From assembly GCA_028281925.1 (NCBI GenBank), contig JANQIX010000006.1, positions 186,001 to 250,000 of the forward strand: a stretch of DNA of 64,000 bases, read 5' to 3'. The stretch is from Alphaproteobacteria bacterium. Lineage in GTDB: Bacteria > Pseudomonadota > Alphaproteobacteria > DSM-16000 > Inquilinaceae. Shown one piece after another: positions 8,211-16,464 of this stretch. The notes below the pieces were generated by a model that was not told where the DNA came from, did not search any database, and saw only the letters and a program-made list of their open reading frames with translations. Position 1 is the first letter of the stretch. Each line of letters begins with the position of its first letter. The position numbers and the translations under genes were made by a program.

Positions 8211-8982
8211 AGTCGCCTCGGCGACGGCCACCTCGGGTCGGAGGCCTGCTGTCGTTTGGTACCAATCGCAAGGTTTGGCGCACGGACCGGAAGTGGACTG
8301 TATCGAAGCCTGCACACGGTCACAGGGCGAACGTCTGGCATGGCTGCGCCAGCGCGTTGGTCTGACGCTCGACCGACTGGCCGAGATGTCGGGCATCTCC
8401 AAGTCGGAACTCAGCCGGTTGGAGAACGGCTCACGCAAGCTCACCTATCGGCATATCAAGTGCCTGGTGCGCTGCTACGACGTCGATCTGGCCACCCTGC
8501 AGAAGATCTTGGATTTCGACCCGGCGGATGTGGCGATGATGGTCCCGGGAGCCAGTTCCGCTGTTGAGAGAGCGCATGAGGGAACCCGTGGTTACCGCTG
8601 CTACTTCTCCAGCACGTTCGAAGGCGTGGGACTTTCGGCGGATGACACTGCGACGGTGGTCTTGGCGTCCCAGTTCGAACTGAGCGCCATGGGCTATGGC
8701 GTGCTGCTCAGTTCCACTGCAGCCCCCCAGCCCCTCGGTCTGGAAGCGCTGGCCCTCGTGGACCCCACGAAGTCCATTCGGCTCGGCGACACGGTCGTGA
8801 ACACTTGGTCATGGTCACCGCTGTTCGTGGCTGTCGCCAGGACCGACCGTGGCGACCTCATCGGTCACAACCCGGAAGGCGACATCCGCTTTCCGCCGTC
8901 CACGCAGTTGTCGTCGCTGCACAAAGTGATCGGGTTCCTGACCTCGGCGCATCTGTACGACATCGTGTTCGCCCAGGCGTAA
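8182..8982 (+). CDS. XRE-family HTH regulator with C-terminal sensing region
   Basis: About 266 residues from ATG 8182; in-frame starts at 8098 and 8134 would overlap the preceding frame more. The HTH spans about residues 49-107 (GERLAWLRQRVGLTL, then LAEMSGISKSELSRLENG). The roughly 150-residue C-terminal part has no obvious family. It contains beta-rich stretches (YRCYFSSTFEGVGL, GDTVVNTWSWSPLFVAVAR) that could bind a ligand or partner, like XRE-cupin regulators, but no cupin metal motif is visible. Context suggests a local regulator of the quorum-sensing neighbourhood. No target site was identified. Confidence 0.75.
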   Translation: MSRADLSQSRVASATATSGRRPAVVWYQSQGLAHGPEVDCIEACTRSQGERLAWLRQRVGLTLDRLAEMSGISKSELSRLENGSRKLTYRHIKCLVRCYDVDLATLQKILDFDPADVAMMVPGASSAVERAHEGTRGYRCYFSSTFEGVGLSADDTATVVLASQFELSAMGYGVLLSSTAAPQPLGLEALALVDPTKSIRLGDTVVNTWSWSPLFVAVARTDRGDLIGHNPEGDIRFPPSTQLSSLHKVIGFLTSAHLYDIVFAQA

Positions 8983-9065
8983 CGGTACCGTCGGCAACCG
9001 GGGCGCCGGTGACAGGCTAAGGCTTGCGGACCGCCCGGCTGGCATGTCGTGGTCGGCCGTCCCCG

Positions 9066-9560
9066 TCAGCTCATCGCCTTAAGGCGCGAGCCGATGTGCT
9101 TTGACGCAGAGCGGTAGTGGCTCGACCCGGCGGCTTCCGCCCATCGGCCGGTCGTCCAGGCGTTCTTCGCGCCCTTCATCGGCCCGCCGTAGAGATCGCC
9201 TTCGGACAAGCCCTCAAGAAACCGAACCATCTTCACATGCGCCTCCCGCAACATGTTGCGGGCCTCGTCCCAACTCAAACCGCTTTGCCTTGCTCGCAAG
9301 GCTGCATTGTACCGCTTCAGCTCATTCCATTTGTAGCCTTCCGCGGGAAAGAACACCTCACGCCCCGCCTGACCCTCCGCATACCAGCCGAGGAACAGGT
9401 CGATCCAGTGCGCGCGATGCGCAACAACGTCTTTGATTGAGGTATCTTCCGCGTCTTTCGCCAGGGCTGCGGCGGGACCAATTTCGGAGATCACACGCTC
9501 CAGCTTCGCGAACTCACCGACCGTGGCGGCCAGTAGTTCAGCTTTTGTGTGCGCGGGCAT
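9066..9560 (-). CDS. ClbS/DfsB family four-helix-bundle protein
   Basis: 164 residues, the usual length of the DinB-like ClbS/DfsB family. Typical features are the N-terminal KAELLAATVGEFAKLERVI helix, the DTSIKDVVAHRAHWIDLFLGWY segment, and the C-terminal WTTGRWAEAAGSSHYRSA region. ClbS itself hydrolyses the electrophilic cyclopropane of colibactin and protects the producer. Most relatives are uncharacterised, so a detoxification or small-molecule hydrolase role is only a family-based suggestion. It is convergent with the XRE gene. A short GC-rich dyad (ACCGG-N4-CCGGT, 8997-9010) lies between them. Confidence 0.85.
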   Translation of the reverse strand: MPAHTKAELLAATVGEFAKLERVISEIGPAAALAKDAEDTSIKDVVAHRAHWIDLFLGWYAEGQAGREVFFPAEGYKWNELKRYNAALRARQSGLSWDEARNMLREAHVKMVRFLEGLSEGDLYGGPMKGAKNAWTTGRWAEAAGSSHYRSASKHIGSRLKAMS

Positions 9561-9927
9561 GACTGATCACCCTCGGCGTTGCTGTCAGCGACCAGGGACG
9601 GTAGAACGGCACGCGGTGGTCGTGAAGGTCTCCGCCTTTACCGCCAAACTACGGCCAGACTCCAAGGCCTGCGAGACCAAGCCGGCGGTGCAGCGCCACA
9701 CAACCGGTGGCGCTCGACGGCTCGCGTAGGGTGAAAGCACAGCCTTCACCGGCGCCACGGCACAACGGCCGGTTTAGGGACGGCTCTGGCCGCCGCGAAC
9801 GCCGCCAACCTGCCCAGCCGCAGCAAGGCAGACGTGTGCGACATCATGACAAACATGAAATTGGTAAACTTCAACGACTTGCATTGCCAATTTAATTAAA
9901 TACGTTAGAAATTCACAGTTTATTTTA

Positions 9928-9956
9928 TTGATCGTTGATTCAAATACCGATAAAAC
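9928..9956 (+). promoter_or_regulatory. Candidate sigma-70 promoter for the triplicated-domain gene
   Basis: TTGATC, 17 bp, then TAAAAC, inside an unusually AT-rich patch (about 9850-10030) of the 482-bp gene-free stretch 9561-10042. The stretch shows no other structure. The start codon is at 10043 with a clear GGGGAG ribosome site. The match to consensus is moderate. Confidence 0.35.
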
Positions 9957-10042
9957 GCCCACCGATGGCTTCGCTGATCCGGTGAATGACCAACGACATC
10001 ATAAATCGTCGCGAATCTTAACATTATGATACGGGGAGCATC

Positions 10043-11332
10043 ATGACTAATTCTGTTCTCGACCCGAATACCGGCATGTCCGCGAGTGACAACCGGACGG
10101 ACATCGACATCGCCGATGGAGTTTCGGAAACGGTCATCCTGCGCGTCGACACGCCGTTCGATGGTATTTTCCCAGGCGATGTCCGTACGACCTTTGATCC
10201 CACCGCTTCCGTAGGGGGTGAGCTGCATCAGCTTGTTGGCAACGGGATCGAAGTTAGGAACAAAGGCGGTTTCAATGACCTGGAGAGGATGTTCATCGCC
10301 GCGTTCGAAGGTGACGGCATCGACAATGTAGAGGTGCGCGTTCTCGACAACCGTACGGTCGAGTTCGTGACCCAGTTTGGAGACGCCGCGCAAGACTCGA
10401 TCATCGTGACCGGTGAATTCGTCGAGTCATACTTCGAGCTCTTGTACGGCCAGAACTATATCATCGACAACAACACGCACACGATCGACACCGATGACAG
10501 ACTGCTGGACCGTTCGATCCTGGATAATCGAGCCGACAGCACGACGCTGGTCTTCAATGACGACTATGGCGCCAGGATCACGGACTCGATCAAGTTCGGC
10601 TTCGGCGGAAAGCTCGGCGAACTGGGCAAGGCGCTGAAAGGCAGCAATCTGGACTTCCGCGCCGGCAAGACCGGTGACGACCTTCAGCGGCTGCTGAACG
10701 AAGCGACGGAAGAGGACGGGTTCAGCCTGGGCAACGGCAATACCATCACCGCGACCGTGCTGGATGCCGAGACGATCAAGCTCACCACCAATGTGACCGG
10801 CGCCGTGTCGGACGAGGTCCTCCTGACCGGGGAGTACATCGAAGGTTTCCTTGAAGACAGGTTCGACAACTTCGTCGTCGGCAATGACGGTTTCGCCGAT
10901 GATGATCTGACCCGCGAGGATTTCGACGTCACGGATGACGTTCAAGAGACGATCACCGTGATCGTCAACCAGGACTATCTGACGGCGCATCCCAACACGG
11001 TTGAGTCGAACCTTTCGATGACCTTTTCGTCGATCAAAGGCTCGGAACTCGATCTGCGCACGGGAGGCGGCGCAAGGGCGGAGAACGGAGACGACCTGAG
11101 GCCCTTCCTTGAGGATGCCTTCGACTTCAACAAGACCGACAGTGAGATCGGGATCGCCGGCGTTTCGGCCGAAGTGGTCAACGACTTCACGGTTCGGCTG
11201 ACCTTCGATTTCGCTGCTGACGATGCCAACAACGATGTCATGACCGTGTCGGGTGACTGGGTCGAAGGCTGGCTGGCAGACAGCGGTTTGGACACCGGCG
11301 ATTTCGTTCACGGGGACTATCTCTTCGCGTAG
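10043..11332 (+). CDS. Acidic protein of three diverged tandem domains, unrecognised family
   Basis: 429 residues, strongly acidic (rich in Asp), no signal peptide, no membrane segment, almost no Cys. Three copies of a domain of about 108 residues are visible at about 28-133, 165-272 and 301-412. Each has an opening beta pair (SETVILRVDT, DSTTLVFNDD, QETITVIVNQ), a middle helix after a Gly/Asp turn (FNDLERMFIAAFE, GDDLQRLLNEAT, GDDLRPFLEDAF), a (V/T)LDxxTV-type strand and a closing (I/L/T)(V/L)(T/S)GE(F/Y)(V/I)E(S/G)(Y/F)(F/L)E-like helix, WVEGWL in copy 3. The acidic composition and the C-terminus ending DYLFA are compatible with type I secretion, but no exporter is nearby. GGGGAG before ATG 10043 supports the start. 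The function is unknown. Confidence 0.8.
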   Translation: MTNSVLDPNTGMSASDNRTDIDIADGVSETVILRVDTPFDGIFPGDVRTTFDPTASVGGELHQLVGNGIEVRNKGGFNDLERMFIAAFEGDGIDNVEVRVLDNRTVEFVTQFGDAAQDSIIVTGEFVESYFELLYGQNYIIDNNTHTIDTDDRLLDRSILDNRADSTTLVFNDDYGARITDSIKFGFGGKLGELGKALKGSNLDFRAGKTGDDLQRLLNEATEEDGFSLGNGNTITATVLDAETIKLTTNVTGAVSDEVLLTGEYIEGFLEDRFDNFVVGNDGFADDDLTREDFDVTDDVQETITVIVNQDYLTAHPNTVESNLSMTFSSIKGSELDLRTGGGARAENGDDLRPFLEDAFDFNKTDSEIGIAGVSAEVVNDFTVRLTFDFAADDANNDVMTVSGDWVEGWLADSGLDTGDFVHGDYLFA

Positions 11333-11364
11333 AGTTGCCGCCGATCCAGGCAATCGTGTTTCGA

Positions 11365-11394
11365 GAAACGGCCCGTGCGCGCACGGGCCGTTTC
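11365..11394. terminator. Perfect 14-bp-arm hairpin between convergent genes
   Basis: GAAACGGCCCGTGC and GCACGGGCCGTTTC flank a 2-nt centre, with A-rich and T-rich ends of the stem. It sits between the triplicated-domain gene and the convergent TetR gene, so it can terminate in both directions. Confidence 0.8.
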
Positions 11395-11423
11395 GTCACA
11401 GAGGTCGCGGCAACGCCGACTGA

Positions 11424-12074
11424 TTAACCTCGCCGCATAGCGGCGAAAATGAAATCCTTCAGCCCATCAAGCATCTTTCGCATGGCAGTTCCGCCGAGAA
11501 CGCTGCGGTAAGCACTGCTTTCGATCAGCTCGATAATCAGCTGAGACGCTTCAGTCGGATCGGGAACGGCGCGGAAATCGCCTTCACCACTCCCCCGCTG
11601 CAGCACCGACGCCAAAGCGGTGACTAGGACATTGCGGTTGGCAAGAAACATCTCGGCAATGTCGGGTTTGCGGATGGCTTCGCTTGTGATCTCGATCGTC
11701 AGGATGGCGTTTTCCGGTGCCGCGAGGTATCGCGCATAGGCCGCAACGAACCTGTCCAAGATTGTTGGCGCTGGAGCGGAGTCCGCCAGCAACTCCAAGA
11801 AGGGCTCAAGCTCGGAACGCTCCAGTGCCGCGATTTCCGCTAGCACATCATGCTTGCCGGGGAAGTGATTATAGAGATTGCCAAGGCTGATCCCGGCTCG
11901 CTTGGCAATGTCGCGCACACCGGTCTGGTGATACCCGTTTTCCAGGAAGCACATCACCGCCGCTTCTAAGATCTTGCCCCTTCGCTGTGCGACCGCCTTG
12001 TCACGTTTGGTCTCGAGGTCTCCACGTTTCTCCGGCACTCTCTTCATTTTCCTGTTGAACGAACGATCGTTCAT
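11424..12074 (-). CDS. TetR/AcrR-family transcriptional repressor
   Basis: 216 residues from ATG 12074 (MNDRSFNRKM); ATG 12047 is an alternative. The frame stays open far upstream but only as an antisense shadow of the RND genes. The HTH is at about 34-80: ILEAAVMCFLENGYHQTGV, DIAKRAGISLGNLYNHFPGK. The ligand-binding helices follow (FVAAYARYLAAPENAILTIE). It is divergent from the RND adaptor/permease genes, the usual arrangement for an autoregulated efflux repressor. The start codon lies inside the palindromic operator candidate at 12056-12073. Confidence 0.92.
   Translation of the reverse strand: MNDRSFNRKMKRVPEKRGDLETKRDKAVAQRRGKILEAAVMCFLENGYHQTGVRDIAKRAGISLGNLYNHFPGKHDVLAEIAALERSELEPFLELLADSAPAPTILDRFVAAYARYLAAPENAILTIEITSEAIRKPDIAEMFLANRNVLVTALASVLQRGSGEGDFRAVPDPTEASQLIIELIESSAYRSVLGGTAMRKMLDGLKDFIFAAMRRG
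12056..12073. promoter_or_regulatory. TetR-type palindromic operator at the tetR/RND divergent region
   Basis: TGAACGA-ACGA-TCGTTCA is an 18-bp inverted repeat, also containing the perfect 12-mer GAACGATCGTTC. It overlaps the start of the tetR gene and lies 73 bp before the adaptor start. GAACGxxCGTTC-like palindromes are typical of TetR repressors controlling RND pumps. Assignment to this TetR is inferred from position. Confidence 0.65.
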
Positions 12075-12146
12075 AATATATGACCCCACGTCGAATAAGG
12101 CAATAGAGTTCTCCCGTCCGGTCTGCAGGCTGGGAAAGGCACACGA

Positions 12147-13295
12147 ATGACCGATACGCCCATCAAGGGCTCCGCTGTGCCAAGGCGGCAATGGCTGTGG
12201 ATTGGCGTTTCTCTGGCGACACTGGTCGCGGTCGTGGCCCTGCTGCTGGACAGCGAAGACACAGCAGATGTGACCTCGGCAGATGCGCCGCCGCCGGCTC
12301 AGCTTGTGACGATCGTGGAGGTCGCGCACGCCGAGACGGTTGCGACGGTGACGGCATTTGCAGAACTGCGCCCACGTTGGGATGCGGAAATCCGCGCCGC
12401 CGTGTCCGGGCGGATCACGCAAGTCCATGACGCAGCTCTCGCGGGCGAACGCGTCGCTGCCGGCACGCCGTTGTTCTCGATCGAGAAGACGCAATACGAA
12501 ACGGCCGTGGCGGCGGCCGAACTCGCCCTCGAAGAAGCAAAGCTGGCGCTCTGGCAGGCCGAAAACGGCGTTGCGCTGGCGCGCGGCGAATTTGAGCGCG
12601 CGGGTATCTCGCCGCCCAACGAGCTTGCACTGCGCCTGCCGCAGTTGCGTATCGCAGAGCGCACCGTAGCCTCTGCGGAAGCGCAGCTGGAGGCCGCGCG
12701 ACGCCAGTTGGCGGATACCGAGGTGACGGCACCGTTTTCCGGTTTCATCACCAGACGGCTGGCCAGCCTGGGCCAGACGGTCACAGCCGGCGAACCCCTC
12801 GTCCGTCTGTCCGATGACCATCAATTCGAGTTGGTTGTTGAGCTGAGCCAGGCCGACTGGGCTCTGCTGGACCACCCGATTGCCGGCAAACCGGCCACTC
12901 TGTTTCACCGCGACGGAACATCCCTTGGGCGGGCCCGCATCCGCCAGGGGGGCGGGTTCCTCGATCAGGAAACGCGCCAGCCTCGCATCTTCCTGGAGGT
13001 GGTGGACCCCGGCGAGGGTGTCCTTGCCGGAGACTTCGTGCGCGTGGCATTTGCCGGGCGTCCGATCGCCGGCACCTTGACCGTCCCTGAATCTGCCCTC
13101 ACCCGCGCTGGCCATGTCTGGATGGTGGATGCGGACGACCTGTTGCTGCGCGTCGAACCGGACATCCTGTTTCGCACGGATGGCATGCTTGTCATCGCAG
13201 CCCCCGAAGGCTCCGGCCCCTGGCGCATCGCGATCACACCGCTGGCGTCGTTCCTGCCCGGTCAGCGGGTCGCGCCGCAGCGCGCGGAGGGCTAG
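12147..13295 (+). CDS. RND efflux periplasmic adaptor (MFP/HlyD-like)
   Basis: 382 residues. A single N-terminal membrane anchor (WLWIGVSLATLVAVVALLL) is followed by a biotinyl-lipoyl-like half motif (AVSGRITQVHDAALAGERVAAGTPL), a helical hairpin rich in Ala/Glu (about 120-190), a second lipoyl half (TAPFSGFITRRLASLGQTVTAGEPL) and beta-barrel regions. It links the inner-membrane RND pump to an outer-membrane channel, which is not in this window. The stop is 3 nt before the permease ATG, so the two are co-translated. Likely repressed by the divergent TetR. Confidence 0.92.
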   Translation: MTDTPIKGSAVPRRQWLWIGVSLATLVAVVALLLDSEDTADVTSADAPPPAQLVTIVEVAHAETVATVTAFAELRPRWDAEIRAAVSGRITQVHDAALAGERVAAGTPLFSIEKTQYETAVAAAELALEEAKLALWQAENGVALARGEFERAGISPPNELALRLPQLRIAERTVASAEAQLEAARRQLADTEVTAPFSGFITRRLASLGQTVTAGEPLVRLSDDHQFELVVELSQADWALLDHPIAGKPATLFHRDGTSLGRARIRQGGGFLDQETRQPRIFLEVVDPGEGVLAGDFVRVAFAGRPIAGTLTVPESALTRAGHVWMVDADDLLLRVEPDILFRTDGMLVIAAPEGSGPWRIAITPLASFLPGQRVAPQRAEG

Positions 13296-13298
13296 GCC

Positions 13299-16200
13299 AT
13301 GCATGCCTTGACCGGCTGGTTCATCCGCAATCCCGTCGCTGCCAACCTCTTGATGGCGCTGATCCTGTTCCTGGGCGTGCAGACGGCATTTTCGATCCGT
13401 ATCGAGGGGTTTCCGCGCGTTCCGCCCGAAAGCGTCGAGATCACCGTGGAGTATCCGGACGCGACCGCCGAACAGGTCGACGCACTGGTGACCCAGAAGA
13501 TCGAACAAGCGCTTGAGGGTCTCGAAGGCGTGCGCAGCATCACCTCGCAGTCCGAAAATGGCGTCGCAAGACTCTCTGTCCGCCGGGCCGGCGGCGAACA
13601 GCTCCAGGCCGTGCTCGACCGCGTGCGCCTGCGCGTCGATGGTCTGACCGATCTGCCCGACAGAGCCCGCCGCCCGGTAATCGAGACCTCGGCCTTCGAC
13701 CTGCCGGCGCTCTACGTCAACCTGCACGGGCCCACTGATCCGGCCACGCTGCAGACGATCGGGCAGCGCCTGAAGGAGGAACTGCTGGCGCAGCCGGAGC
13801 TGTCGCGGCTGCAGATCTGGGGCCTTCTCCCGCGCCACCTACGCATTGAGGTCGAGCCCGAGCGACTGCGCCAATACGGGCTGACGGTCGCGGCTGTGGC
13901 GGATGCGATCCGGGCGAACTCGCTGGATTTCCAGGCCGGGCAACTGCGTACCGACGGTGGCACGATCTTTCTGCGTGCCGACGATCGTGCGCTCTACGCA
14001 CCTGAATATGCCGCTCTGCCGATCATCGAACGGCCGGACGGATCCAATGTTCCGCTGGGCGACCTCGCGACCATCGAGGACGGGTTCCTGGAAGGCGACT
14101 TTCTGTTCCGTATGGATGGCGAACCCACGATCGGTATGGAGGTGCTGGTCGGCCAGAAGGAGAACCTGCTGGAGATCAGCCGCGTCGTGCGCAGTGTCGT
14201 CGAGAGTTTCGAACCGCAACTGCCGCCCAATATCAGCGCGACAGTCTGGGGTGACAGCGCGGGCTATATCGCCGACAGGTTGGCGCTCTTGCAGTCGAAC
14301 GGCGTGCAGGGACTGCTGCTTGTCACGTTGCTGCTCTCAGTCTTCCTCAACGTCCGGCTGGCGTTCTGGGTGGCGATGGGCATCCCGGTCTCCGTCATGG
14401 GCGCGCTTGCCGTGTCCGGGTCGACATGGGTGGACTATTCGCTGAACGACGTCACGACGTTCGGCCTGATCATCGCGCTCGGCATCCTGGTCGATGACGC
14501 CGTCGTCGTCGGCGAGAGCGTGTTCGAGGAACGGCGCAAGACCAAAGACCCCATCGAGGGTACAGAGCGCGGTGTCAAACGCGTCGCCGTGGCCACGGTG
14601 TTCGGCGTGCTGACCACGATTGCCGCCTTCTACCCGATGCTGCTGATCGACAACCCCTTGGGCAAGGTGCTGGCGAGCTTCTCCGGCATCGTGATCCTCG
14701 CGCTCATCTTCTCGCTGATCGAAAGCAAGTTCATTCTGCCGGCGCATCTTGCGCATCTGCCGCTTGACGAACACAGGCGCCATCTGCCGGCCCGCCTCTG
14801 GGGTCGAGTGCAGGATTGGGCGCAAGCCGGGTTGGTATGGGTTCGCGACACCCTCTATCGGCCCCTGCTGGTGGGTTCGATACGCCACCGGTATGCCGTG
14901 TTGATCCTGTTCGTCGCGGCCGCGACGGCGGGCCTGGGACTGATGGCCAAGGGCAAGGTCCAGACGGTGTTCTTTCCCGACGTGCCGGGCCAAGTGATCA
15001 CCGTCAGCCTTGAGATGGCTGCCCGCGCGCCGTTTGCCCTGACCAGAGCCAACATCGACCGGATCGAAGCCATCGGCCACGCGCTGAACGAGGACCTGCG
15101 CGATCGCGCGGGCATGGACACCGGGCCGATCCAGACCTTCTTCACCATCATCGACGGAGCCGAGAGCGCACAGATCTACGCCGAGATGCTGCCGGTTGCC
15201 GAGCGACCGGACGTGCCGATCCTGGATGTCGTGCGCGACTGGCGCGAACGGGTCGGCCCGGTCGAAGGGGCCACGGAGTTGGAGTTCACCGGGTCGGAGG
15301 AGCTCGCAGGCGGGTTCCAGATCCGGCTGGTGTCGAGGGACACAGACCTTCTGCGTCAAGCCAGCGGCGAGATGCGCAGCTTTCTGGCGACGCTCGACGG
15401 CGTGTCGAGCATCCGCGACAGCCTTGATGGCGGCCAGCCCGAGCTGAGGCTGCGCCTACGGCCCGAGGCCCGCAATCTCGGCTTCACCGCCGAGACCCTG
15501 GCGGCCCAGATCGGCAATGGCTTCGGCGGATTGGAGGTCACCCGCGTCCGCCGCGACGGGTCGGAAGTGCGCGTGGTCGTTCAGAACGCCCGTGCCGCGC
15601 GTGACACCATCGACGACCTGATGCAGATCCGTCTGCGCAGCACCACCGGCGCCTGGGTGCCGCTGCTGACCGTGGCGGAGATTGAGGGCTCATACGCGTC
15701 CGGCAGGGTGACCCGCCGTGATGGCAAACGCATGACCACCGTGTCTGCCTCGATCGACCGGAGCCTGGTGGCCCCCGAAGAGGTGGGCCAGGCCGTGTTC
15801 GAGCAACTGGTTCCGGAGCTGACGGCCAGATTTCCCAGCGTGCAGGTTATCGCAGCCGGCGAGTTGGAAGAGATGGGCGAGATCCGGGGCGGCTTGGTGA
15901 ACGCACTGATCCTGGCTGCGGTCCTGATCTACGTGCTGATGGCGGTGCCGTTGAAGAGCTATTGGCAGCCCTTCGTCATCCTGGCCATCGTGCCGTTTGG
16001 CTTTGTCGGCGCGGCCGTTGGCCACATGATCGTGGGCGTGTCGGTGTCAGTTCTGTCCTTCTTCGGGATGCTGGCCCTGACCGGCGTGATCGTGAACGAC
16101 AGCCTGGTCATGATCACCCGCTACAATCAGGCGCGCAGCGCCGGCGGAAGCGTATCGGAGTCTCTCCATACCGCCGGTGTTGGCCGCTTCCGGGCTATCT

Positions 16201-16427
16201 TCCTGACGACCGCCACCACGGTCATCGGCCTCACGCCGCTGCTCACCGAAACTTCGGAACAGGCGCAGTACCTGATACCGGCAGCAGTCTCGCTGGCATT
16301 CGGAGAGCTCTTTGGAACGGCGCTGATGTTGATCTTGGTCCCGGTCCTGATCGCCATCGCCGAAGACCTGATCGCCCTGTTCAGATCCAGCCCGAAGACC
16401 GGAACAGCAGAAGTCAGATCGACATGA
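13299..16427 (+). CDS. RND-family efflux permease (AcrB/MexB-like)
   Basis: 1042 residues, full length for the family. Twelve membrane segments in the usual 1+5, 1+5 arrangement. The TM4 proton-relay motif GILVDDAVVVGESVFEE carries the paired Asp. A porter-domain start (VEYPDATAEQVDALVTQKIEQALEG) and the second-half repeat (ALTGVIVNDSLVMITRYNQ) are evident. This is a proton-driven exporter of hydrophobic compounds working with the adaptor encoded just upstream. The substrate cannot be predicted. It is more like the shorter-loop environmental subgroup than AcrB itself. Confidence 0.93.
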   Translation: MHALTGWFIRNPVAANLLMALILFLGVQTAFSIRIEGFPRVPPESVEITVEYPDATAEQVDALVTQKIEQALEGLEGVRSITSQSENGVARLSVRRAGGEQLQAVLDRVRLRVDGLTDLPDRARRPVIETSAFDLPALYVNLHGPTDPATLQTIGQRLKEELLAQPELSRLQIWGLLPRHLRIEVEPERLRQYGLTVAAVADAIRANSLDFQAGQLRTDGGTIFLRADDRALYAPEYAALPIIERPDGSNVPLGDLATIEDGFLEGDFLFRMDGEPTIGMEVLVGQKENLLEISRVVRSVVESFEPQLPPNISATVWGDSAGYIADRLALLQSNGVQGLLLVTLLLSVFLNVRLAFWVAMGIPVSVMGALAVSGSTWVDYSLNDVTTFGLIIALGILVDDAVVVGESVFEERRKTKDPIEGTERGVKRVAVATVFGVLTTIAAFYPMLLIDNPLGKVLASFSGIVILALIFSLIESKFILPAHLAHLPLDEHRRHLPARLWGRVQDWAQAGLVWVRDTLYRPLLVGSIRHRYAVLILFVAAATAGLGLMAKGKVQTVFFPDVPGQVITVSLEMAARAPFALTRANIDRIEAIGHALNEDLRDRAGMDTGPIQTFFTIIDGAESAQIYAEMLPVAERPDVPILDVVRDWRERVGPVEGATELEFTGSEELAGGFQIRLVSRDTDLLRQASGEMRSFLATLDGVSSIRDSLDGGQPELRLRLRPEARNLGFTAETLAAQIGNGFGGLEVTRVRRDGSEVRVVVQNARAARDTIDDLMQIRLRSTTGAWVPLLTVAEIEGSYASGRVTRRDGKRMTTVSASIDRSLVAPEEVGQAVFEQLVPELTARFPSVQVIAAGELEEMGEIRGGLVNALILAAVLIYVLMAVPLKSYWQPFVILAIVPFGFVGAAVGHMIVGVSVSVLSFFGMLALTGVIVNDSLVMITRYNQARSAGGSVSESLHTAGVGRFRAIFLTTATTVIGLTPLLTETSEQAQYLIPAAVSLAFGELFGTALMLILVPVLIAIAEDLIALFRSSPKTGTAEVRST

Positions 16428-16464
16428 TGCGGCAGCGCGCATCTTCCATGACCAGCAGACCATC

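Noticed and set aside
12075-13838. Upstream extension of the TetR frame to about 804 codons
   Set aside because: Antisense to the RND adaptor and permease; only the last 216 codons are protein-like.
14337-15359. Minus-strand 340-codon frame inside the RND permease
   Set aside because: Shadow frame rich in Asp/His/Gln with no motif; the sense strand encodes a clear RND permease.
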